From Apoda limacodes (taxonomy: Eukaryota > Arthropoda > Insecta > Lepidoptera > Limacodidae), in assembly GCA_946406115.1 (NCBI GenBank), contig OX291561.1, positions 674,273-738,272 on the forward strand: a stretch of 64,000 nucleotides of DNA, written 5' to 3'. Shown here piece by piece: positions 56,670-64,000 of this stretch. The notes beneath the pieces are model-generated. The model worked only from the letters and a program-made list of their open reading frames with translations, was not told where the DNA came from and did not search any database. Numbering within the stretch: position 1 is the stretch's first letter; every line of letters begins with the position of its first letter. Both the position numbers and the translations under genes were made by a program.

Positions 56670-57033
56670 AACATACCGACCCGCCAACTCTTTCAAATGC
56701 TCGCGCATCTATGTTTACGTCGTTTGGTACCTTCACGCTCCGCAAGTCGAACCGTGGTGTTGCCACTAAAAACACGCTGCCATGTTTTCTTCCGTCGGAA
56801 CGGTCATATCTCACAATGTGGTATCCGGGCAAAATAATTTCTGCGTCGTGGATAGACTTGTTGCAGCCCGTCTCTGTAATTGCGAACAGATCAGCACCTG
56901 AAGACTCCATATTATTTTGAAATACGTCTAGCTTAGTGCGGAGACCGTGTACATTCTGGTAGTACATAATAATGGTGCTATACTTTGTCGATTGGCTTAA
57001 TTGTCTGTCTCCGAAACCAAATCCATTCTGCAT
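55087..57033 (-). CDS. chimeric ORF: LINE B endonuclease start fused to LINE A reverse transcriptase (648 aa)
   Basis: Residues 1-121 come from LINE B: MYYQNVHGLRTKLDVFQ and FAITETGCN (endonuclease ETG block), PGYHIVRYDRSDGRKHG. Residues 122-648 come from LINE A: LTQREVRRALLSLDV, LDIAKAFD (268-275), GVPQGSVLSP (325-334), YADD (353-356) and the full C-terminal region with HMEYCCHLWAG. The join is at 56669/56670. The endonuclease is incomplete, lacking GDFN and SDH, while all reverse transcriptase motifs are intact. The fusion results from the A2 insertion landing in phase; whether it is ever translated is unknown. It lies downstream of LINE B's 5' region and ORF1. Confidence 0.9.
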   Translation of the reverse strand: MQNGFGFGDRQLSQSTKYSTIIMYYQNVHGLRTKLDVFQNNMESSGADLFAITETGCNKSIHDAEIILPGYHIVRYDRSDGRKHGSVFLVATPRFDLRSVKVPNDVNIDARAFERVGGSVCLTQREVRRALLSLDVHKSSGPDGIPAVVLKQCAPELCPVLTRLFALSYHTRQFPSTWKTANVHPVPKKGDRSDPSNYRPIAITSLLSKVMERVINTQLLRYLEVHDLVSDRQYGFRHGRSTGDLLVYLTHRWALAIESQGEALACSLDIAKAFDRVWHRGLLSKLPSYGVPEGLCKWVASFLSGRRIRTVVDGSCSDSMDINAGVPQGSVLSPTLFLLHINDMLDINNIHCYADDSTGDTFYTGRANIPRSVVEENRGELVSQIETTLSQVSDWGRVNLVRFNPTKTQVCAFTAKKTPFTVVPQFQNTPLSISKSIGILGVDISSDVQFRDHLQDKVKLASKKLGVLNRAKQCFTLGQRLLLYKSQVRPHMEYCCHLWAGAPGYQLDPFDSVQRRAVRIVDDPKLTCGIEPLSLRRDFASLCVFYRLYNGLCSEELFEMMPTATFYHRTARHRQGIHSHTLEPKWSRTVRFQRNFLPRTLKLWNELPAKVFCKDYSMEFFKKEVIRFLKGRQRASDTPGVASVHRLR

Positions 57034-57039
57034 AAGCAG

Positions 57040-57467
57040 CGTTCAAGGGCCAAGCTTCAGGTGTACACAATTTTACATACGCGTTTTTAGAAACGGATAA
57101 AACAAATGACAAATAGTCTCGTTCCGTCTGTGTTTAATCTTTTCTATCCTTACTGTGGTGTCAGGTCCACATATTGATTTAACATGTGATTCTAGTTTTT
57201 CCACCGTGGGATCAAGTGTTAGTCGAGAGACATGAAGATGTTTTTTTTTGCTCCACTGCCTTGATATTCGTAAAATTTGTGTTCTGACCTCGCTGTACAG
57301 TTTTTGTCTGCACTTGGGTCGCTTTCACTGTTTTGCTCGTTACAAACAGTGGCCATCGTCCGTTTAGTCTGGCTTGTCCCGCCACTCTTCTGAGTTTCAG
57401 CCACTTCGGATTGTCCGGCCTGAGGTTTAAATTTGTGGCTTCCTGACTTCTTTTTCCGTAACTCAAA
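57040..57467 (-). pseudogene. LINE B ORF1, C-terminal part (frameshifted)
   Basis: Continues ORF1 in other frames: AETQKSGGTSQTKRTMATVC (57404 onward) and, nearer ORF2, complement of the segment for ESHVKSICGPDTTVRIEKIK and AEWIWF. The latter resembles the C-terminal ORF1 domain of CR1-type LINEs. Confidence 0.6.
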
Positions 57468-58322
57468 CTATTTGTTCTTATCAACGTCTGACGATATGCT
57501 GACCTTATTAGACTCAGACACATCTACATTCCCTATATTAGTGCTTTCACGCTCGCTTACTATCGCAGGTTTCGTGGCCACACAGACATATTTTTGCAAC
57601 TCTTTGTCGGGAGTAGGCATAATGGGGGGAGAAATAATTGTAAAATCCTCTTCAGCTCTGGTAGGTTTAGCTGCGAGTTGTTCTTGAAACTGAACATAAC
57701 TTGTGACCTTACCTTTTTTGTTTATGTCAAAACCGCCCTGGCTTGTGAGTGCGCTGCTTAGTGATATCTCGATGCGTTGGTTGCAATCGCATTGCATTTT
57801 CAACTGACTTTCTAACGAAGTCAGAATATCGCCGGAATCTCGCCTGTCTTGTAAAATAGTCTTTAATTGCTGGATTTCATCTTTAGTGGTACGACACATA
57901 TTCTGAATTTCCAAGATTCGTTGATCTTGAAGATTTAGTCTATTTCTTACTTCTAAGCGAAATTCTTTGAATTCTGTCAACAAATTGCCGTCGTCCTCTA
58001 ATACGGAGTATTCCATTTGGTTGTTTCCGCTTCCTCTCTGCGTATTGACAAAACTGGGGCTGGTGTCGTGGCTGGCACCTGCTGCAGCTTTCCTTTGCTC
58101 CGGTGTACGAACAGGTGTGTCATTTTTTAGACGTTTCTTTTTAGAGCTGTCACATTCAGGACATGTCCATTGACGTACATCATCCGTTGCAAATAATTTA
58201 AACGCCCGTTCTTTTATACCAAGACACAGTACGTGACATATTTTGCCACAATGTGTCTGGGCACACTTCATTATTAGTTCACCAGTGACTTCATTATGAC
58301 AAACTCGGCAATGCGGAATCAT
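57468..58322 (-). CDS. LINE B ORF1 protein with PHD finger (284 aa)
   Basis: ORF1 proteins bind the LINE RNA. The start ATG at 58322 opens straight into a PHD (C4HC3) zinc finger: C5-X2-C8, C20-X4-C25, H30-X2-C33, C54-X2-C57, with W52 before the last pair as in canonical PHD fingers. A basic stretch (KKKRLKND, 61-68) follows, then a likely coiled coil (about 113-165: FKEFRLEVRNRLNLQDQRIL and EIQQLKTILQ) and a polar tail. PHD-bearing ORF1s are known from CR1-clade LINEs. The finger and coil are intact. The frame ends early compared with continuing similarity downstream, so the C-terminal domain has been shifted out of frame. Confidence 0.9.
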   Translation of the reverse strand: MIPHCRVCHNEVTGELIMKCAQTHCGKICHVLCLGIKERAFKLFATDDVRQWTCPECDSSKKKRLKNDTPVRTPEQRKAAAGASHDTSPSFVNTQRGSGNNQMEYSVLEDDGNLLTEFKEFRLEVRNRLNLQDQRILEIQNMCRTTKDEIQQLKTILQDRRDSGDILTSLESQLKMQCDCNQRIEISLSSALTSQGGFDINKKGKVTSYVQFQEQLAAKPTRAEEDFTIISPPIMPTPDKELQKYVCVATKPAIVSERESTNIGNVDVSESNKVSISSDVDKNK

Positions 58323-58420
58323 TGCGAAGTTTGTATGAAGCGCACTCGGTGTATTACCAATCTACTACTGCAGTGCTGCACGCTGATTCTTGCCGTAGCG
58401 TTCAGAGGCGCAGCGGTTAG

Positions 58421-58779
58421 CCAAGGTATCTACTGATGTAGCGGGGGCCTACGCTCGTAGCAACTTAGTTGTGGTCTACGATGCTGACCTCGCCTTTCGA
58501 TGTTGCCGCTGAGCTACTCGAACAAAGTATCTATATGTACCTTTTTATATTCATATTCAAGTGTTCATTATATATGTATAACAAGTGGCGTTATTTTTCC
58601 TATAAATATATATTAAAAATCGAACTTGTGAAAGGTCTGCATGAAAGATGGCGTCACAGTGCTAAATAATGAAAAATACTGGATTTCCGCTTTTAACCAT
58701 CATCAAGTAAAAATAGACTAAGTGAAGTAGACTACATATCATTCGTAAATAAGTTTCATTCCAAAAATCGACGAAGAGA
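58421..58779. other. unassigned
   Basis: Probably LINE B 5' leader or its target DNA. Nothing distinctive. Confidence 0.3.
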
Positions 58780-59205
58780 GAACCGTCAGGTAAATGTTTG
58801 TGTTTTGTATTGTTGCTACGCACGAAACGCTAGGTTACGACCGCAGGTTATTTGTTTCTGGCAGTACTGTGTAGTTGTCATTAGATTGCAGAAATATTGT
58901 GTTGTTTTTTGCATTTTTGAAATCATATTTTTTTAAATTGCACAAGTCGAAATAACTGGTTTTTTGTGTTGTAAAAGTCCTTCTTCTTTGCCTAATGTTT
59001 GATGTGCCAATAATTGTTTAGTGAGGATCCTAGGAACTTAAGATTGTATTTTTCTATTTGTATTATAATACTTGTTTTAGATCTTGTACCTATCTTGATG
59101 TCCCCTCAGATTCATTAAATCATTGCAGTTTTCGGCACTATTAGGTCCCCTTAGAGGACATAAGGACAGACCGACGTGTTCCACTTAGGTATATCAATAG
59201 CACCT
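58780..59205 (+). repeat. repeat related to the 24.6-25.0 kb BEL 3' region
   Basis: GTTGTCATTAG, TGTGCCAATAATTG, TTGTATTTTTCTA, TTAGATCTTGTACCTA and TTAGGTCCCCTTAGAGGACA align in order with 24620-24985. It is probably a solo or partial LTR of the same BEL/Pao family. Confidence 0.55.
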
Positions 59206-60004
59206 ATGGAGGTAATAGGTAGGGCACTGCAAGTATTCGCTCGAATAAGTCGCCCGAACGAATAAAGCGGGGCATAGCGAGTACTTGCTCGAATGAGCAG
59301 CCCGAACTGTTGAAGTACCTCCACCTTACAGAAAACCGCGGCCATAATAATACTAACTTAGAGTAGTGGTGTGTTTCTGGTGGTGATTAAGGTTGCCAGA
59401 GCTCTTTGAGGATTCGCTGCGCGGACAGCGGAGGACCGGCGGTGCTTGTTGCTGTCATTGCTCGGCGTAGACTCGGCGTGCTGCTTCGGCGGTCAGGGAG
59501 ACCTGATGAAACGACTGACCGCTGGCCGCCCGCAGGTTGAACGGGTTCCCAAACCCAGGGATCACTTAATCTCCGCCCTGGGAGGCTGATTCGCCAGCCT
59601 GTGTAAATCTCTGAAGTGGTAGTCGTGCCAGAGAAGGAGACCGGAGTGGACCCGGCTACTACAACAGAAGGAGATCAGGGGCCCTTCCGCTCGCCGTGCC
59701 AGCAACCGTATTATCTGTGCCGACCTTTGGCAATTCTAGTACCGCACCTTTTGTCCTCTAAGCTGTCTGTGCAGTGAATCCTCAAATTTAGTCTAATAAC
59801 TTTCTTAAAAAAAAAATGGCTACAAAAATAAGGAAAAGTTTTTTCAGTGGCCGCTCCATCCACATTTAATGTGGACTTTTGCAATATAAGCGGTATTCAC
59901 GCAAATTTTAACGCAGTCCACCTCCATCTGGAGACTGCACAGCCGACCATTCTTTTTCTAACGGAGACGCAGATATCCTGCCCGGCCGATACATCATACC
60001 TTTA

Positions 60005-62869
60005 TTAATATTAAAAGGAAAATTTCATTTTTACATTTCATGCATGATAATGCTAATAATCTTTATAATATTTTTGTTTGATTTCTTATAAAATGAGTTC
60101 GAGCAAGTGTTTAAAGTAAAAACTTTTAGGCCAAATAATAAAATGAAATTCAAGGACTGGGACTACTACTGTAGGAATACACCGAAGTCGAACTAGGTTG
60201 TATTAGTTGTATGAAATTTAACAATATAACTACAGTCCCACATTCACCAACTATGTCAAAATGTATTCAAAAATATTGAAAAAAGTATGCAGGGTTGCAA
60301 AATCAATACATTTAAGTAATAAAATTAAAAATTCTGATAATAAAATAAAGGCCACATGGAATGTAATAAATAGTGAAACAGGAAAAATTAAACCGCGTGA
60401 CAATCATTATTCACTTACTGTACATTCAAAAATAATTGATTCAGATCTTGATGTCGCTAACTCTATTGAGAAATATTTTACTGAAATGCCTACAATTACA
60501 ACTAATAATATGATGCATTGAATTCCTCTCCATTAGAATCAGAGTTACTTTTAAAATGTAATGTAAATAAATGCAAGGCTATACTTAAATTTGAGCATGT
60601 TGCCTCTGAAGATATCATAAAGACATTTAAATTACTAAATCAGAAAAAAACTTGTGACCTATGGTGTATATCAGTCAAAGTCCTTAGCGGAATTATTGAT
60701 ATTATAGCACCAATCTTAGCCATAATATTTAATAAGTGTGTTGACGAAGGGATATTCCCAAACTTAATGAAATATAGTATAATAATACCAATTTTTAAAA
60801 GTGGAAGTAAAGATGATCCTAATAATTTTAGACCTATCTTTATACTGCCTGCCTTTAAAATTAAAATTATGTTCAATCAGATGCTTAAACATTTTAACTT
60901 AAATGGATTACTTCATTCTCAACAGTTTGGTTTTACAAAAGGGCGTTCCACAACTGACGCAGGTGTTGCCCTTATACAGCATATATTTGCTGCTTGGGGA
61001 CAGTCACAAAATGTAATTGGTATCTTCTGTGATCTATCAAAGGCATTCGACTGCGTGCAACATGAAACTCTTATACGGAAACTGAGTCATTATGGTATTG
61101 CAGATTTGGCTCTTGAGCTTATCCGCTCATATTTGAGTAGTAGAATGCAGAAGGTTCAAATCAATGAAGTAAAATCCAATGGCTCTGAAGTAAAATTAGG
61201 AGTTCCTCAAGGTTCTATTTTAGGTCCTTTTCTATTTTTAATTTACATAAATGACTTGCCTTTCTTTGTGGAGAAGCTGTGCAAGATTGTACTATTTGCT
61301 AATGACACATCTCTTTTATTTAAAGTTGACAGAAATAAAACTAATATTGACGACGTAACTATTGCACTTTCTCATTTTCTTCAGTGCTTTACGGCAAATA
61401 ACTTCTTAAAAATACTAAGTGTTTAAAATTTATAATGCCAAATGTCAGAAACATAAGTACAAAATTATCCCTAAACGGAGAAGAAATAGAACTATTAGAC
61501 TCAACAGTGTTTCTAGGTATTACATTAGACAATAGGCTGCAGTGGAACCCTCACATTTCAGTTCTTGCAGGAAAACTCAGTTCAGCTGCCTATGCAGTTA
61601 GGAAAGTTAGGCAGCTTACAGATGTTGACACTGCTCGCTTGGTCTACTTTAGCTATTTCCATTCCGTCATGTCTTATGGCATTTTGCTTTGGGGTACGGC
61701 AGCTGATATTGATACAGTTTTTATTTTGCAAAAGAGAGCAGTACGGTCAATTTATAAATTAGGACCTCGAATTTCTCTTAGAGAACTATTTAGGGAAATT
61801 GATATTTGAACTGTTCCTTGCCAATATATCTTGTGTATAATGTATGTACGCCAAAATTGTCACTTATTTGCTAAAAATAGTGACCTCCACAGTGTTAATA
61901 CAAGGAATAAGGATAAATTGGTAGTTCCAAAATGTCGTCTTCATAGCTCTTTCAAAATACAAAGTATATGTTTCTACAATAAAATTCCAGAACATTGGTT
62001 AATTTACCCTCAAATAAATTTAAAATATATGTCAAAGATAGTTTAATGAAAAAAAGCTATTACAAAGTTGATGAATACATAAATGATAAAAATGCTTGGA
62101 AAAATTAGAACTTAATTGATTTGTATTGGGGCATTGTATATTATGTTTTTACCTAGTGTAAGGCTATATTGTATTTTTATATGATGTATAAAAGATTAAC
62201 TAATGAGTTTATTGCCGGTGCTTCTCGGTAGTAAAGCATTACGAACCTTCCAATCTTCTCCTCTTATATTTCGTTCCTTTACTACACACATTGTAACAAG
62301 TACAATCGAAGTTTTATTTGAGTTGCTTGAGTGTGTCATGCTCTCTCAAAGTGTCTCTGCGGTGGTGGCGTGTGTGTCGGGTCGTTACGTTCCCTAAAAC
62401 ATGATTGAGCGAAGCGATGGCTGATTCATGTGTCATACTCGTGAATGGGTGCCGCCTGTGGAGGCTGGTCTGCTCTTGCAAACTTCTTTGTATTCTTAGT
62501 ATTTAGTCTTACTTTTTTGTTTTGTTTATTAATACTGTAAGACATTGATTATTTCTTAGTGATGAATACATAAACTGTCTTTTGTTTATATAAGATACTT
62601 TTTTATGTTGTGCTTGTGCTTTATATTTCATGTATTTTTTATGTTTGTAATGGAAAGTGTCCTTTTATGATAGGGAGGGCATTTTCCAATATTTTAATTG
62701 GACGCTGTAAGAGAAAGGGAGAAAAGAAATGCCCTTGCTGAGTTTCTTGCCGGTTCTTCTCAGTACAAGGTCTCCCGCCCTGTAGACTTACGAACCGATG
62801 GCGTAGTGACATTCATAAGTGCTCAATTATTGTAGCCTAAACTGAATAAATTATATTGAATTTGAATTA
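60005..62869 (+). mobile_element. LINE C, 5'-truncated, inserted in A3
   Basis: A 2.86 kb insertion that lacks an endonuclease domain. It carries the end of the linker, the reverse transcriptase and C-terminal regions, and a long 3' UTR finishing in ATTGAATTTGAATT. CTGAGTTTCTTGCCGGTTCT (62740) is a 3'-end motif I recognise from lepidopteran LINEs. A weaker copy of the same motif lies at 62203-62226. Confidence 0.85.
60261..62046 (+). pseudogene. LINE C reverse transcriptase, frameshifted
   Basis: Linker YSKILKKVCRVAK and ATWNVINSETG (60261-60521). After a frameshift, IIPIFKSGSKDDPNNFRPI, QQFGFTKGRSTTDA, FCDLSKAFDCV (first catalytic aspartate), LGVPQGSILGPFLFLIYIND and LFANDTSLL (60518-61426). 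The last box should read FADD, and the first aspartate is now asparagine. A further frameshift leads to FLGITLDNRLQWNPHI, KLSSAAYAVRKVRQL, YGILLWG and LQKRAVRSIYKLGPR (61435-61809), then HSVNTRNKDKLVVPKCRLH and FYNKIPEHW (61831-62046). Non-functional on two counts. Jockey/CR1-group, different from LINE A and LINE B. Confidence 0.88.
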
Positions 62870-64000
62870 TTATCCCGGCTACAAACTTGAGCACAATTTT
62901 GTGAATCATGCCGGCGTATGTATGTTCGTTCGGGAGGTTATTTGCTGTCGCCGCCTTCATAGCCTTGAAGACAGGGACCTGTCGATATTGTGGGTGCGCG
63001 TAGATTACGGCGGCCAATCTCGTATCTATGCATGCCTATACAGGTCTCATAGCGGTGACACGGACGTAACTCGAGTCTTCACGTACCTGAGTCTGACGAT
63101 TGACAAAGTTCTAGAGCAATATCCCACAGCAGAACTAGTTATTTCCCAAAATAATTTAAAGCCCACCATTGTGAGTGGCTCAGTTCTCGAACCAATAACT
63201 ATGCAGGGATATCTGGTCATGAATTTGCTCTGACCTATGGATTATCTCAGCTGGTACTTTCTCTAACGAGATACCAGATATAGAGGACAATACAAGCTAC
63301 TGGAACTTCTACTGACTACACGTCCGGACGGATATTGCGTCTCAGTGGATGCGCCTTTAGGCTGCTCGGACCACTGTCTCGTTCGGACTCAAGTGTCATG
63401 CACACAACCCGATCTATTTGGGCCAACTAATTGGCGTCGTGTCTGGCTTGGCACTATGAGTCGGCAGACTGGGATGGATTGCGAGAATTTTATGCATCGT
63501 ACCCGTGGAGGCAGATCTGCTTTAGCTCAGAAGATCCTGACGTCTGCGTAGCCGCAGTCACTGAGACAATCCTCGCTGGTATGGAATATTATATTACCTG
63601 CGAGTAGCTGCCAGCGTCAAAAAAGAGAAGCTAAAATTTTTAAGCAAACTGCATATGAGGCTTGGACCACGACCCGTTATAATAAGGATCCGAATATTTC
63701 TGAGGTAAAACGCAAATTAAATGCTGCCTCGAGGTTCAGTAAGAAAGCAACTGCAGAGCTAAATTCCAATTCATCGGCAAAATAGGTGGGCGACTTGCGA
63801 GCTATCCTTCTCAGAGTCGTGCTTTCTGGTCGCTTGCCAAAGCTGCCGAAGGGAACTTTTGCCAGTCGTCGTTACCTCCACTGCGAAAGACCAATGGTGA
63901 CTTGGCCCATAGTGCTAAAGAGAAAGTCGATCTACTGGGCAGTCTCTTTGCCTCAAACTCGAATATGAACGATGAAGGCGCTGTACCACCTACTATACCG
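62870..64000 (+). pseudogene. LINE A (A3) endonuclease to RT linker, mutated
   Basis: YPGYKLEHNFVNHAGVCMFV to VLEQYPTAELVI is open (to about 63145). The GDFN block is then replaced by an unrelated, shifted run. Later pieces lie in other frames: MDAPLGCSDHCLVRTQVSCT (63345 on, SDH motif intact), then segments for the YASYPWRQICF, FNKDPNISEL-like and GDLAHSAKEK regions with several indels. The copy runs off the window before the reverse transcriptase motifs. Confidence 0.88.

Larger units (their letters stand above)
53650..58420 (-). mobile_element. LINE B, PHD-type ORF1 LINE, with nested LINE A and lost RT core
   Basis: In minus-strand order: ORF1 with a PHD finger (58322-57468, continuing in other frames to about 57040), ORF2 endonuclease first half (57033-56670), inserted LINE A copy A2 (56669-55021), endonuclease second half (55020 to about 54490), linker (FWDYVRSKQGIAKK, about 54360-54305), then directly the post-RT C-terminal region (54319-53706). 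The reverse transcriptase core is deleted. CR1/Jockey-type layout. Outer ends are approximate. Confidence 0.88.
59218..64000 (+). mobile_element. LINE A copy A3, split by LINE C and cut by the window end
   Basis: 5' UTR 59218-59815 matches A1 (complement of 20182-20742). The coding start at 59816 (ATGGCTACAAAAATAAGG) is soon frameshifted. Similarity stops at 60005 and resumes at 62870 with TTATCCCGGCTACAAAC. Both edges carry TTATTA, the likely target duplication of the inserted LINE. The copy continues to the window end in the region encoding SNMNDEGAVPPTIP. Confidence 0.92.

Noticed and set aside
55087..57033. template-switch origin for the chimeric ORF
   Set aside because: LINE B endonuclease coding resumes directly after the LINE A poly-A, so insertion explains the join fully.

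Overview
The window looks like insect DNA, most probably from a moth or butterfly, and it consists almost entirely of transposable elements and tandem repeats. The main clue is a non-LTR retrotransposon (here 'LINE A') whose 3' end carries a tail sequence I recognise from many lepidopteran genomes. Supporting clues are a second 3' tail of lepidopteran type near 62.8 kb, an AT-rich background and short RTE-derived repeats. I found no host protein gene, rRNA, tRNA or CRISPR array that I could support. Gene-free, deeply nested sequence like this suits heterochromatin or a W chromosome, but that is inference.

Layout. 0-9 kb: AT and 44-bp minisatellites, a decayed LINE reverse transcriptase split by a SINE-like insert, and a 2.5 kb element with inverted ends that holds a promoter- or LTR-like segment. 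9-17 kb: an old 437-bp-spaced duplication, a palindromic repeat family, a broken mariner, a LINE A tail and a decayed BEL/Pao pol. 17-22 kb: a full-length LINE A (copy A1) inserted exactly inside the C-terminal coding sequence of a hAT transposase. 22-30 kb: LINE A scraps, SINE-like repeats, a BEL/Pao 3' end, the second copy of the palindromic family around an RTE fragment, and a truncated Tc1 transposase. 30-43 kb: mostly unassigned DNA with short duplications, a hAT-like MITE with an 8-bp target duplication, and a 1.3 kb array of 45-bp units open in two frames. 43-49 kb: a complete but mutated Ty3/gypsy element with LTRs, 4-bp target duplication, primer site and polypurine tract, itself sitting inside an older inverted-repeat element. 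49-53.6 kb: no gene seen. 53.6-58.4 kb: a PHD-finger ORF1 LINE ('LINE B') split by a 5'-truncated LINE A (A2). 59.2-64 kb: another LINE A (A3), split by a third LINE ('LINE C') and running off the window end.

How the parts relate. The order of insertion can be read directly: hAT is older than A1, LINE B is older than A2, A3 is older than LINE C, and the inverted-repeat element is older than gypsy. A1 and A2 differ at only about ten positions by eye over roughly 1.36 kb, so LINE A was active recently. The most striking single object is the 648-codon reading frame at 55087-57033. There LINE B's start and half-endonuclease run in frame into LINE A's complete reverse transcriptase, purely because of where A2 landed. 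Almost all other coding pieces are visibly broken.
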